Part shown: positions 1 to 9,042 of the stretch, piece by piece
Numbering within the stretch: the stretch's first letter is position 1
Layout of the letters: every line of letters begins with the position of its first letter
From: Agrobacterium genomosp. 13 str. CFBP 6927
GTDB taxonomy: Bacteria > Pseudomonadota > Alphaproteobacteria > Rhizobiales > Rhizobiaceae
NCBI GenBank assembly: GCA_900012615.1
Contig: LT009756.1
Location: forward strand, 1,422,427 to 1,486,426
DNA length: 64,000 bases
Direction: 5' to 3'
Made by a program: the position numbers and the translations under genes
The notes under the pieces: generated by a model
Told to the model about the DNA's origin: nothing
The model's database searches: none
What the model saw: the letters and a program-made list of their open reading frames with translations, nothing else

Positions 1-903
1 CGGATCGAGAAAACGTTGAAGTATATGAACGATCAGGTTCATGAGGAGCAGCCACAGCGCAATGACCATGACATAGGCCTGCAAGACCATCTGGTCGCGC
101 ACCGCAATGCTCTGCACAAGAAACTGGCTGAGACCCGGAAGATTGAAGAGAATTTCCATGGTCGCGGTCGAACCGATCACCCAGCCAGCCTCCGAGCGGA
201 CCGCCGAAAGCAGCGCATAAAAAGCACTGCGATGCGCGTGACGCCAGAGAGCCTGCCGGCGCGAAAGCCCCTTGGCGAGAGCGGTGCGGAAATAGGGCTG
301 CCGCATGGTTTCCATCATGTCTCGCCGATAGACGCGCGCAAAGACGGCGGTTGAATGCGACGCTATCAGCATGACGGGCAGCACGATCGCGGTGGCGTCG
401 GTCGCGAAGGGACGTATCCATCGCAGCTGGACACCGAGAACCCAGAGCAGAATCAGCCCGAGCCAGAAACCTGGAACGGCTTGGACGAAGACTGAAAATG
501 CGCGGCTTGCGCGGTCGGTAACTCCACCTAGCCGGGCCGCTGCGAAAAATCCGATCGGCACTGCGACGGCGATGGCGAGGAGCATGCCCGCAAGGCCGAG
601 CATGAGGGAAACCGGAAGACGCTCGCTAAACTCCGCGAAAACGGGTTCACCGGTGCGGAAAGACCGCCCCCAGTCACCGATGACGAAATCCGCAAGCCAA
701 TGCAGATAACGCAGAAGAAGGGGCCGATCGAGGCCCCATTCTTCCCTCAGTGCAGCGACGGTTTCACTCGTTGCCGTCATGTTCCATACCCTGATGGCGA
801 TTTGCACGGGATCGGCGGGCATAAGGGCGATAAGCGTGAAGGATGCAAGCGAAAGCGCAAGCATTGCCAAAGCCGAACGCATGCCGAAACTGAACAATTG
901 CAT
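1..903 (-). CDS. ABC transporter permease, nickel/peptide type (partial)
   Basis: Inner-membrane permease of a DppB/NikB-type ABC importer. It starts at ATG 903-901, five bases after the stop of the substrate-binding gene, and is still open at base 1 after 301 codons. The last visible residues (LQRFLDP) resemble the normal end of this family, so little is missing. An N-terminal hydrophobic segment (about residues 8-28) is followed by a periplasmic part with GDWGRSF, several more membrane segments, and a loop containing VIGSTATMEILFNLPGL, which corresponds to the ATPase-docking EAA region. The second permease and the ATPase genes are expected beyond the left edge. The family is clear; the substrate is inferred only from the riboswitch upstream. 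Confidence 0.85.
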   Translation of the reverse strand, partial: MQLFSFGMRSALAMLALSLASFTLIALMPADPVQIAIRVWNMTATSETVAALREEWGLDRPLLLRYLHWLADFVIGDWGRSFRTGEPVFAEFSERLPVSLMLGLAGMLLAIAVAVPIGFFAAARLGGVTDRASRAFSVFVQAVPGFWLGLILLWVLGVQLRWIRPFATDATAIVLPVMLIASHSTAVFARVYRRDMMETMRQPYFRTALAKGLSRRQALWRHAHRSAFYALLSAVRSEAGWVIGSTATMEILFNLPGLSQFLVQSIAVRDQMVLQAYVMVIALWLLLMNLIVHILQRFLDP

Positions 904-908
904 CAGAA

Positions 909-2405
909 CTACCTGGTCTCGCCGATATCGGCGCGAAGGACATAATAGTCCGAACCCCATGGCTCATAATTCTGAAGCCGCTTCGAAAGGCCCACATACC
1001 AGACTGGCGAGACTAGAAAGGAAGCAGGAACGTCCGTGAACAATTTTGCCTGGGCATCAAGGGCAATCGCGGCCCGTTCGCCGGCCTCACCCGCCGTAGC
1101 GAAGCGGTCAAGGATCGCATCGAATTCCGCAGAGGAATATTTCGAATAGTTGAGCGAAGCACCGCTGCGCAGCATCGAATTGAGGAAAAAAGCCGGATCG
1201 CCGTTGGGCGCGGTGTGCTGCGCCCAGAGCGCGATATCGAATTCGCCCGCGGCCGCCACATCCTGAATGTTTTCCACGACCTTGGTGTCAAGCGCGATAC
1301 CGACCCTGGCAAGCTGCGCCTTCACGACAGGCAGCATGGTAACAAGGTCCGGGCGCTGCGGATAGGTGATGGCGAGAAGCCGCAACGGCAAGCCGTCCTT
1401 TGTGCGGTTCCCTGCCCCGTCCTTGACCCATCCGGCGTCATCGAGAAGCGCTTCGGCCTTCTTGATGTCGGTCGGCCGCGGCTGCTTTCCAGCGAAGGGG
1501 AAATAGGCGGCATAAGCGCCGGTGGCCGGCTCACCGCCATTGATCGCGGCAGCCAGCTCCTTGCGATCGAAAGTCAGGTCCAGCGCCTCCCGCACTTTGA
1601 TGTCGGTGGTAATCGGCCGCTTCGTATTGAGGAAGGCGAGATATTGATAACCGACCGGGAAGGACTTGATCGTCAGTGCCGGATTGGTTTCCAGCCGTTT
1701 CACGACTTCCGAGGGCAGTCCGAAGGCGAGGTCCAATTCGCCAGCCTCCAGCGCAAGTGTCATGCTTTGCGCGTCACCGAACCTGCGGAAATCGACCGGG
1801 GAGCGGGAAGCCGCATCGGCGAAATTGGCATTCGGCGCGAGTTTCAGCGATGTATCTGCCTTGAAATCCGCAATCTGATACGGCCCGGTGAAGAGAGCGC
1901 TTCCATCGGCGGCCGGCGTATAGGCGACGAGCGGCCACTCCGCAAATAGCGCCTGCAGGAAGGACACCGGTTTCTCCGTCGTGATATCGAGCGTCAGTGC
2001 ATCGACTGCCTTGAAGCCAAGCTTTCCACCTGTCGCAAGCGCCGCCTTGTTGGTTGCGAAAGTATGCTCAAATCCGGCCGCAAGGGCTGCTGCCGTTACG
2101 GCAGAACCATCGGAGAAGGTCCGGTCCGGTTTCAGCGTCACTGTCCAGGTCAAATCGCCCGTACGTTCCGCTTTCTCGGCAAGGTCCGGCACAAGCCGAC
2201 CCTCCTTGTCGACGGTAAAGAGGTTCTGGCCCACTCCATGACTGACAAGAGCCCAGCCATTGGAGCCCTTTGCGGGATCAAGGCCACTTGTGATGTAGGT
2301 GGCGCCGACGCGCAAGGGTTCGGTGGCAAGCGCATCGGCCGCCACGCCTGTGATGAAAGCCGCGAGCCCGGCTGCTGCCAGACGCGAAAAGCTCTTTATC
2401 GGCAT
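909..2405 (-). CDS. ABC transporter substrate-binding protein, NikA/DppA family
   Basis: Periplasmic solute-binding protein of the SBP_bac_5 (nickel/oligopeptide) family, 498 residues. I chose ATG 2405 because GAGGAA sits just upstream and the product begins with a classical signal peptide (MPIKSFSRLAAAGLAAFITG, cleavage near ALA-TEP). The frame extends upstream, but the extra residues run back into the preceding gene. Family hallmarks are the N-terminal 'LYITSGLDP'-like stretch (here TYITSGLDPAKG) and the DGSAVTAAALAAGFEHT region. It lies between the CbiX-like/ferredoxin gene and the permease and should be co-transcribed with both. Because a cobalamin riboswitch heads the operon, cobalt or a cobalt chelate is the likely ligand rather than nickel or peptide; that is inference. 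Confidence 0.85.
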   Translation of the reverse strand: MPIKSFSRLAAAGLAAFITGVAADALATEPLRVGATYITSGLDPAKGSNGWALVSHGVGQNLFTVDKEGRLVPDLAEKAERTGDLTWTVTLKPDRTFSDGSAVTAAALAAGFEHTFATNKAALATGGKLGFKAVDALTLDITTEKPVSFLQALFAEWPLVAYTPAADGSALFTGPYQIADFKADTSLKLAPNANFADAASRSPVDFRRFGDAQSMTLALEAGELDLAFGLPSEVVKRLETNPALTIKSFPVGYQYLAFLNTKRPITTDIKVREALDLTFDRKELAAAINGGEPATGAYAAYFPFAGKQPRPTDIKKAEALLDDAGWVKDGAGNRTKDGLPLRLLAITYPQRPDLVTMLPVVKAQLARVGIALDTKVVENIQDVAAAGEFDIALWAQHTAPNGDPAFFLNSMLRSGASLNYSKYSSAEFDAILDRFATAGEAGERAAIALDAQAKLFTDVPASFLVSPVWYVGLSKRLQNYEPWGSDYYVLRADIGETR

Positions 2406-2421
2406 TTTGTTTCCTCTCATG

Positions 2422-3213
2422 CTATTCGGAAAGATTGCGCAGCCGCTGTTTGCGGCCGGTCGGGTGATAGGCGAAGTCCTCGACGATACGACCACCAAGC
2501 AAGTGTTCGGCAACGATACGATCGACGGCCTCTTCGGTGACGCCGCCGTAATAAGTGCCCTCTGGAAAGACCTGCATGACCGGCGCAAGGTTACAGGGGC
2601 CGAGACAGGTCGATTTGGCCGTCATGGTGCCATCGCCCGTTACCCTGAGTTTTAGCCGTTCCTGCTGGTTGCGCAGATGCCCCCAGATGGCGTCCGCACC
2701 GGTTGAATTGCACGGGGCACCCTGACAGACGAGTACGCGGCGCTTTTGCGCAGGCACCAGCGACCCCTCGCCTGCCGGGCGCACCGACGGTGAAAGATCG
2801 AGTTCCTTCGCCGTTTGGGCGAGGTCTTCGATAAGAAGCGTCATCAGGCTGCTTGCGGTCGGGCTCGCGGTTATCGAGAGCGAGGGCCAGGGGCGTGGGT
2901 CCGCTGCCCGCCATCGTTTCAGGGTCTTGGTCAGCCAGTTTTGAAAGCTGGGCTCCAATGGCAACATGAGCGGCACGAGAAGGAGATTGCCGAAACCCTC
3001 ATCGATGAGCGCGCCGAGTGCTTCGCGCAAGGACGGTGTGCCCTGCTCGGTGAATGCGATGCGAACGGTTCTCGCTCCACGCAGCTGCCCCGCCAGCGCC
3101 GCAAGACGCTGCATGTCCTGATGTGGCGCCGCCGCGAAAGCCGATTTAGCGACAAGCAGCACGGCGTCGGGCTGAGATGGCTCTCGATAGGTTGGTTGGA
3201 TCTCGGTTGTCAC
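2422..3213 (-). CDS. CbiX-like domain fused to a [2Fe-2S] thioredoxin-like ferredoxin
   Basis: Two-part cytosolic protein of 263 residues. The first ~130 residues resemble the small sirohydrochlorin chelatase CbiX (LLVAKSAF, PSLREALGALIDEGF, NLLLVPLMLPLEP). The last ~110 residues form a thioredoxin-fold [2Fe-2S] ferredoxin with cysteine pairs CQGAPC and CLGPC. The usual CbiX metal-binding histidines (GHGS near the N terminus and a second one after the PLFL strand) are not seen: the sequence reads VAKSAF and PLMLPLEPSFQNW. Chelatase activity is therefore doubtful, and a cobalt-carrier or redox-linked role is possible. Start is GTG 3213 with GAGG four bases upstream. It is the first gene after the cobalamin riboswitch. 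Confidence 0.8.
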   Translation of the reverse strand: MTTEIQPTYREPSQPDAVLLVAKSAFAAAPHQDMQRLAALAGQLRGARTVRIAFTEQGTPSLREALGALIDEGFGNLLLVPLMLPLEPSFQNWLTKTLKRWRAADPRPWPSLSITASPTASSLMTLLIEDLAQTAKELDLSPSVRPAGEGSLVPAQKRRVLVCQGAPCNSTGADAIWGHLRNQQERLKLRVTGDGTMTAKSTCLGPCNLAPVMQVFPEGTYYGGVTEEAVDRIVAEHLLGGRIVEDFAYHPTGRKQRLRNLSE

Positions 3214-3316
3214 AATGCCTCATTCACGAGGCGGCGACGAAAATGACGGGCCTCCGGCATCAATGCCGGAAACAGCCATCATTCCCATGGCACCCCCCGA
3301 CCACGGAATTACAATA

Positions 3317-3482
3317 TGTCAGGCAGGTCTCCTGGCTTGCGGGTCAAAGCCACCTCACCCGTCTTCCCGGCATTTCTGCCAGTGACATTGTGGGCGATTG
3401 GCTCACCGCTTACAGTTGCGGGACAGCTCCGGGTCTTCACCGGATTCCCTCTTAGCTTCCACCGGGTGGCGGAAGAACCATG
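3317..3482 (-). promoter_or_regulatory. Cobalamin (AdoCbl) riboswitch
   Basis: Read on the minus strand, this leader holds the conserved blocks of a B12 riboswitch in order: GAATCCGGTG, then GGAGCTGTCCCGCAACTGT, then TGTCACTGGCAGAAATGCCGGG, and finally the B12 box GCAAGCCAGGAGACCTGCC at 3340-3322. The first codon of the CbiX-like/ferredoxin gene is about 100 bases downstream. High cobalamin is expected to switch the operon off. This places the ABC transporter in cobalt or B12 supply. Confidence 0.95.
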
Positions 3483-3751
3483 ACGGAGCGAACCTACACT
3501 GCCGCCGGCCGCTGTCAACCGCCTGCGCCGCAAGTGAACACGCTACGCAAGTCTCCTTCGTCCAATCAATTGTTACGTTATAAAGTTACATACACATGGT
3601 TTTATTTGCTGGTCAAGACCATGTTTTACGACGCGGTACCGAATTATCGCACCCAACGCCGTTATCGCGGGGAAACCAAAAATCAAAAGGAAGATATGAT
3701 CTATATCAAATATAATTATATCAATATTTAAAGCGGAAAACATAAAGTAAT
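3483..3751. other. AT-rich intergenic region between the riboswitch and the ClC gene
   Basis: No gene seen. The stretch becomes strongly AT-rich towards the end of the ClC gene. It should contain the leftward promoter that feeds the riboswitch, but I cannot place it with confidence. Confidence 0.5.
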
Positions 3752-5533
3752 TTATAGTTCACCGGAGGCCTCTCGGCGTCGCAACTCAAGCTCTTCACTG
3801 TAGCGCCTGAGCGTGTGGCTCTCCGTCAGCAGGCCAACCGGGCGGTTTTCTATCTTGTCGTTGACGACAACCAGCGCTTCGCTTTCCGTGGCATCGAAAG
3901 CGGCTGCCGCCTGCCGCGCATTCATCGTCGGCAGCAGCACGTCATTCTTGTAGTGGAGATAGGTTTCGAGGCTGATCTTGCTCGGGTCGCGATCCATCGG
4001 GTCGGCGTAGATTTCCGGCACGAGGACGATGCCGGCATAGCGCCCGTCATCATGCGTCATGATCACACGCTGCGTCGAACCCAGTGGAAACTTCTCCTTG
4101 AAGGCTGGGAGCCCCATGCTGACATTGGCCTTGCGAATATCGGCGCGCATCATCTTGCCCACGGTCAGGTCGCGGATCCAGCCAATGTCATGGGCGCTGC
4201 GAATGCTTTCGCCTCTAAGGTGGAAGCGCCAGGTGGCGAAGGAGTAACCGAAGGTCGTGCGCACCACGAGCGAGGTGGTGATGACGGCGGCAAGCACCAG
4301 AGCCGTGATCTGGAAGTCTCCGGTCAGTTCCAGCGCCAGAAATGTCATCGTCAGCGGACCGCCGATGATGGCGGCGGCAAAGGCGCTCATGCCGATCACG
4401 GCATAGACGATGGGCGCTGTCGCCCCATAACCGATATAGGGGGCGCAGAGCGCGAAAATCTTGCCGAGCAGCGATCCCATGAACAGCGAGGCGAAGAACA
4501 GGCCACCGCGGAAATTCGAACCGATGGAAACGGCGCTGGCCGCCGCTTTCAGCAGGAACAGCCCCGCCAGCCCGTAGATCGTCAGTTCTGCATCGATATT
4601 GAGATGCAGCGCCCCATGGCCACTCGAAAGCACCTGCGGCGATATCAACGCGAGGGCGCCCACAGCCACGCCGCCAATGGCTGGACGAAGCCAGCCTGGA
4701 ATAGCACTTTTGCGCGCAGTCTCCTCGATGAAGGACACTGTCTGCATGAGCGCGATGCCAATCGCCGCGCATACGACGCCAAGAAAGATGGCGGGCACGT
4801 AGTCGGCGGGCGTCACGCGGCTTGCATCGACAATATCGATCGAGAGGCCATGGCCACCTATAACCCCTATGACGGTCGTCGCCACCAGCGCCGAGACGAT
4901 GAGCGGCGCAAGCGTCACGACCGTATAGGTGCCGATGATAAGTTCGATGGCGTAGAATGCCCCGGTCAAGGGCGCGTTGAAGGCCGCCGCTATCGCCCCC
5001 GCCGCACCGCAGCCGACGAGGATTCGCATATCCCCACGCCGCAGCTTCAGCTTGATGCCGATCTTGGAGGCGACGCCGCTGGCAATCTGCGTATAACCGG
5101 CCTCAAGCCCCACGGACGCGCCGAAACCGTTGGACACGATGTTCTGCACGCAGACGATGATGCTGTCCGTCAACGACAGGCGGCCGCCATGCAGCGCATT
5201 CGCCTCGATCGGGTCGACCATGGGTTTCTTGCGGGTCTTTGACAGAATGAAAATGATGAGGCCAAGCACGATGCCGCCGATGATTGGCCCCACAAGCACG
5301 ATCCACCCGGACAGATCGCTGCTGCTCAGGCGCTCGACGCCGAAGACCAGCACATGCAGCGCCGTGCTCAGGGCGCCGATCAGCGCCACCAGAAGCCCCG
5401 CTGCGATGCCGATGAGAACGGAAAGGGCCACCAGCCCCAGTTCGCCGCGCCGGAACATCGCCCGCAGGCGGCTGGCGCGCAGATTGTCGAAAAAGCTCGC
5501 CATACTGGGTGCACGGAAAGGCCGGGTCGACAT
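3752..5533 (-). CDS. ClC-family chloride channel/antiporter with C-terminal CBS domains
   Basis: Integral membrane protein of 593 residues. It begins with a short cytosolic segment, then about ten hydrophobic segments of the ClC fold, then roughly 150 cytosolic residues that look like a CBS pair ending in LLTESHTLRRYSEELE. Family signatures are GFGASVGLEAGYTQ in place of the usual GREGP (the gating-type glutamate is kept), GCGAAGAIAAAFNAPLTG and FRGGLFFASLFMGSLLG in place of GIFAPSL. The deviations from the best-studied motifs make the transported ion and the mode (channel or H+ exchange) uncertain. It starts at ATG 5533 and stands alone between the MBL hydrolase and the AT-rich gap. Confidence 0.9.
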   Translation of the reverse strand: MSTRPFRAPSMASFFDNLRASRLRAMFRRGELGLVALSVLIGIAAGLLVALIGALSTALHVLVFGVERLSSSDLSGWIVLVGPIIGGIVLGLIIFILSKTRKKPMVDPIEANALHGGRLSLTDSIIVCVQNIVSNGFGASVGLEAGYTQIASGVASKIGIKLKLRRGDMRILVGCGAAGAIAAAFNAPLTGAFYAIELIIGTYTVVTLAPLIVSALVATTVIGVIGGHGLSIDIVDASRVTPADYVPAIFLGVVCAAIGIALMQTVSFIEETARKSAIPGWLRPAIGGVAVGALALISPQVLSSGHGALHLNIDAELTIYGLAGLFLLKAAASAVSIGSNFRGGLFFASLFMGSLLGKIFALCAPYIGYGATAPIVYAVIGMSAFAAAIIGGPLTMTFLALELTGDFQITALVLAAVITTSLVVRTTFGYSFATWRFHLRGESIRSAHDIGWIRDLTVGKMMRADIRKANVSMGLPAFKEKFPLGSTQRVIMTHDDGRYAGIVLVPEIYADPMDRDPSKISLETYLHYKNDVLLPTMNARQAAAAFDATESEALVVVNDKIENRPVGLLTESHTLRRYSEELELRRREASGEL

Positions 5534-5554
5534 GCTGTTCCTTTTCAGGCGGTA

Positions 5555-6385
5555 CTAGGGCGCTTCAATCTCGATCTCGACTTCGAAACGCATCTGATCG
5601 TAAGCCGGTTCAACATGATCAGGCGTTTCACGCATCACCGTGTCATAATCGAGCGGAATATGCATATGGGTCAAGATCGCCCTTTTGGGGGCAAATCTTT
5701 CGATCCAGCCGAGCGCCTGTTCCAGCGAAAGATGGCTGGGGTGATAGCGGTGCTGCAGCGCGTCGATGACGAGAATGTCGAGACCGGCGAGCTTTGGCAG
5801 GGTCTCAGTCGGAAAATCGCTGACATCGGTGCAATAGGCGATATCGCCGATCCGAAAGCCGAGCGAGTGCACGTCGCCATGCTGCTGCATATGCACGTTG
5901 AAAGGTATCGGCCCACCTGCCCCCTCGACGATCAAGGGCGCATCGATATCGGCGATGATCCGCGGTTCGACGATGGGCGGATAGCTGCTGCCCGGCGGTG
6001 TTTCCAGGCAATAGGCGAACCCGTCCCAGATGCGCGCCATGGTGACGGGATCGGCATAGATCGGAATGCGGTTTTGCTGAATGGCGAAATAGATGCGCAG
6101 ATCGTCGATGCCGTGCAGATGGTCGGCATGGGCATGGGTGTAAAGCACCGCATCGACCGCCTCTACCTTCGCCGCGATCATCTGTTCGCGAAAATCCGGG
6201 CCGGTATCGATGACGACGGTCGTTTTGCCGCCATCGGGTCCGATCTGCTCCACCATGAAGGCCGTGCGCGTGCGCCGATTCCTGGGGTTTTCAGGGTCGC
6301 AGGCGCCCCAGTCGCCGTTGATGCGCGGCACGCCGGGCGACGACGCGCATCCGAGAACCGTGAAGCGGCGACGGTATATTGCCAC
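5555..6385 (-). CDS. MBL-fold metallo-hydrolase (PhnP-like)
   Basis: Metallo-beta-lactamase-fold hydrolase of 276 residues. The zinc-binding motif is THAHADHLHGIDDL at about residue 82. Other ligands come from the MQQHGDVHSLGF region, the YCTDVSDF strand and THMHIPLDYD near the C terminus. The layout is that of the PhnP / cyclic-phosphodiesterase-like group, but the substrate cannot be told. Start is GTG 6385, two bases after the TatD-family stop, with AAGGGTG as its ribosome site inside that gene. It is therefore the last gene of the metG-tatD-MBL operon, an arrangement I recall as common in alphaproteobacteria. Confidence 0.87.
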   Translation of the reverse strand: MAIYRRRFTVLGCASSPGVPRINGDWGACDPENPRNRRTRTAFMVEQIGPDGGKTTVVIDTGPDFREQMIAAKVEAVDAVLYTHAHADHLHGIDDLRIYFAIQQNRIPIYADPVTMARIWDGFAYCLETPPGSSYPPIVEPRIIADIDAPLIVEGAGGPIPFNVHMQQHGDVHSLGFRIGDIAYCTDVSDFPTETLPKLAGLDILVIDALQHRYHPSHLSLEQALGWIERFAPKRAILTHMHIPLDYDTVMRETPDHVEPAYDQMRFEVEIEIEAP

Positions 6386-6387
6386 GC

Positions 6388-7170
6388 CTACACCCTTGTC
6401 ATCTTCGAAAAGCAGCGAAAGGCATTCTCGGTGGTGATGTCAGCCATCCGCTCGAAGGAAATGCCATGCACCTCGGCCAGAACCTCCGCCGTGTTAACGA
6501 CATAGGACGGCTCGTTGCGCTTTCCCCGCCAGCGCTTCGGCGCAAGATAGGGCGCGTCCGTTTCCACCAGCAGCCGGTCCAGCGGCACGGTGGCGGCAAT
6601 ATCGCGGATGTCCTGCGATTTCGGGAAAGTCAGAATGCCGGAAAAGGACACATAACCACCAAGCTCGACACCGGTCTTCGCCAGCTCCGGGCCGGCGGAA
6701 AAGCAGTGCAGGATGAACGGGAAGGCACCCTTGTCGCTTTCCTCGCGCAAAATCGCAGCCATATCGTCATCGGCGCTGCGGCTGTGAATGACGAGCGGCA
6801 GCTTCGTCCTTCTTGCCGCCTCGATATGACGAAGGAGACCGGTCTTCTGGTCCTCCGGCTTCTGCGTATCGTAGAAATAATCCAGACCCGCCTCGCCGAT
6901 CGCCACGATCCTGTCATGGCTCTCCGCCAGCCGCACCAGATCGTCCGCGGAAATATCCAGTTCCTCGGCGGCGCTGTTGGGATGCGTACCGACCGAGCAG
7001 AAGACCGACGGGTACTTCTCCGTGATCTTCAAAAGCTCGGGCAGACGGCGTACCCGCGTCGAGATCGTCACCATCTGGCTCACGCCCGAAGCGTGGGCGC
7101 GGGCGACGATATCGTCGCGCTCAGCCTCGAAATCGGGAAAATCCAGATGGCAATGGGTATCGATCAGCAT
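6388..7170 (-). CDS. TatD-family metal-dependent hydrolase (DNase)
   Basis: Amidohydrolase-fold phosphodiesterase of the TatD/YcfH type, 260 residues. It opens with the metal-binding MLIDTHCHLDF, followed by GEAGLDYFY, VIHSRSADDD, HCFSAGPELAKTG and the terminal LVETDAPYLAP, all typical of the family. ATG 7170 is preferred over a GTG five codons upstream, because GAAGG lies eight bases before it and the family starts at this point. The gene follows metG by about ten bases, so they should be co-transcribed. Homologues act as 3'-5' DNases or quality-control nucleases; the cellular role here is not shown. Confidence 0.9.
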   Translation of the reverse strand: MLIDTHCHLDFPDFEAERDDIVARAHASGVSQMVTISTRVRRLPELLKITEKYPSVFCSVGTHPNSAAEELDISADDLVRLAESHDRIVAIGEAGLDYFYDTQKPEDQKTGLLRHIEAARRTKLPLVIHSRSADDDMAAILREESDKGAFPFILHCFSAGPELAKTGVELGGYVSFSGILTFPKSQDIRDIAATVPLDRLLVETDAPYLAPKRWRGKRNEPSYVVNTAEVLAEVHGISFERMADITTENAFRCFSKMTRV

Positions 7171-7181
7171 GGTCGTCGCCT

Positions 7182-8732
7182 TCACGCTTCCGGAGCGACG
7201 TAACGCGGGAAGACCGGCTTCGGTGCCTCAAGCGGCGTGCCCGGAACCAGACGTCCCGCTTCGCCGAGCGCTGCAAAATCACGTTTATCGGCGGGGGCAG
7301 CAACGAGATCGAGCAGCTTCTCGCAGGATTCCGGCATGAAGGGCTGCAGGAGAATGCCAATCTGGCGCACGACTTCCGCCGTAACGTAAAGCACGGTGCC
7401 CATGCGCTCGGGATCGGTCTTCTTCAGCGCCCACGGCTCCTGCGACGCGAAATAGCGGTCAGTTTCGGACACCACGGCAATGATGGCCGCAAGCGCACGG
7501 TGGATGAGCTGCTTGCCCATCTCCTCGCGGCAAATCTCAAGCAGCCCGTCGGCGGAGGCAAGCATCGCCTTGTCTTCATCGGTGAACTCGCCGGGGGCCG
7601 GAATCTGGCCGTCGCAATTCTTGACGATCATCGACAGCGAACGGCTGGCGAGATTGCCGATACCGTTGGCAAGATCGGCATTGATGCGGGTGGCAATGCC
7701 CTCTTCGCTGTAGCTGCCGTCCTGGCCGAAAGAGACTTCGCGCAGGAAGAAATAGCGGACCTGATCGAGACCGAAATGGTTGACCAGATTAACCGGATCA
7801 ACGACGTTGCCGAGCGACTTCGACATCTTCTCGCCCTTGTTGAGCAGGAAGCCGTGCGCATAGACGCGCTTGGGCAGCGGCAGATTCGCGCTCATCAGGA
7901 AAGCCGGCCAGTAGACCGCGTGGAAACGGATGATGTCCTTGCCGATGATATGCACGTCGGCTGGCCAGTATTTTGCGCGCGGGCCGTTCTTGTCCTCGAT
8001 GTAACCGGTCGCGGTGATGTAGTTGGTCAGCGCGTCGACCCAGACATACATGACGTGCTTCGGGTCGTTCGGAACCTTGATACCCCAGTCGAAGGTGGTG
8101 CGGGAAATCGACAGGTCCTTGAGGCCGGATTTGACGAAAGAGATGATTTCATTGCGCCGTTCCGCCGGACCAATGAAATCCGGGTTATCCTCATAGAGCT
8201 TCAGCAGCTTCTCCTGATATTCGGAGAGCTTGAAGAAATAACTTGCCTCTTCCACCCACTCGACGGGCGTGCCCTGCGGCCCGTAACGAACGCCGTCGGC
8301 GCGCACTTCCGTCTCGTCCTCGCCGTAATAGGCCTCGTCGCGCACGGAATACCAGCCGGCATAGCTGTCCTTGTAGATGTCGCCGCTATCGGCCATCAGG
8401 TTCCAGATATTGCGCGAGGTCTCGTGGTGACGCTCTTCCGTGGTGCGGATGAAATCGTCGTTCGAGGCGTTGAGCAACTTGCCCATCTCGCGAAACTGGT
8501 CGGAGTTGCGCTGCGCCAGTTCTTCCGGCGAAATGCCTTCCGCCCGCGCCGTCTGCTGCATCTTCTGGCCATGTTCGTCAGTGCCGGTCAGGAAGAACAC
8601 ATCCATTCCGTCCAGGCGCTGAAAGCGTGCCATGGCGTCCGTCGCGATCAGTTCATAGGCATGGCCGATATGCGGCTTGCCGTTAGGATAGGAGATCGCG
8701 GTGGTGATGTAGAATGGTGTCTTGTCTGTCAT
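7182..8732 (-). CDS. metG: Methionyl-tRNA synthetase
   Basis: Charges tRNA-Met with methionine; class I cytosolic enzyme, 516 residues. The HIGH signature is HIGHAY at about residue 22 and the KMSKS loop is EKMSKSLGN near residue 300. The protein lacks the zinc-knuckle cysteines of the E. coli type and has no C-terminal EMAP/tRNA-binding domain, so it belongs to the shorter zinc-free form. Its end is the anticodon-binding helical domain ([14 protein letters not shown]). It is followed closely by the TatD-family and MBL genes. A palindromic repeat lies between it and the upstream holB. Confidence 0.97.
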   Translation of the reverse strand: MTDKTPFYITTAISYPNGKPHIGHAYELIATDAMARFQRLDGMDVFFLTGTDEHGQKMQQTARAEGISPEELAQRNSDQFREMGKLLNASNDDFIRTTEERHHETSRNIWNLMADSGDIYKDSYAGWYSVRDEAYYGEDETEVRADGVRYGPQGTPVEWVEEASYFFKLSEYQEKLLKLYEDNPDFIGPAERRNEIISFVKSGLKDLSISRTTFDWGIKVPNDPKHVMYVWVDALTNYITATGYIEDKNGPRAKYWPADVHIIGKDIIRFHAVYWPAFLMSANLPLPKRVYAHGFLLNKGEKMSKSLGNVVDPVNLVNHFGLDQVRYFFLREVSFGQDGSYSEEGIATRINADLANGIGNLASRSLSMIVKNCDGQIPAPGEFTDEDKAMLASADGLLEICREEMGKQLIHRALAAIIAVVSETDRYFASQEPWALKKTDPERMGTVLYVTAEVVRQIGILLQPFMPESCEKLLDLVAAPADKRDFAALGEAGRLVPGTPLEAPKPVFPRYVAPEA

Positions 8733-8871
8733 GACGGTCTATCGACTTTACAGGCTGTTTTTTGGATAGACCGCTCTTAAACCATTGTTCGCAGCAGCGA
8801 AAGAAAAAGCGTACGTTTTGTACGATGGCTTGCGGACAAAGTGGAGTTGGCGAGCGCTTGGCATCCACATT

Positions 8872-8995
8872 GCCGTCACCCCGGACCTGGTCCGGGGTCC
8901 AGCAGCGATCAAGTCCTTGATTGCGAAAGACTCACTGCTCACGGCGCAGACGCGCCGTGGCTGGATGCCGGATCAAGTCCGGCATGACGGAGGAG
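8872..8995. repeat. Palindromic intergenic repeat (copy 1, CCGGAC type)
   Basis: Two imperfect arms of about 30 bases in opposite orientation: one runs from CCGTCACCCCGGACC at 8874, the other ends with AAGTCCGGCATGACGG near 8990. A shorter inner inverted pair lies between them. This is the usual look of mosaic palindromic (RIME/REP-like) elements in Rhizobiales. It fills most of the holB-metG gap (8733-9042), where I see no gene. Confidence 0.8.
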
Positions 8996-9042
8996 ACGTT
9001 TCCGTATCGATAAAACCGTACGTTTCGGACGATTTCCTGTCT

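Noticed and set aside
3815..5242. Long open frame (475 codons) antisense to the ClC gene
   Set aside because: It lies fully inside a clear channel gene; its product is Arg/His/Gly-rich with no domain, as expected for antisense of GC-rich coding DNA.
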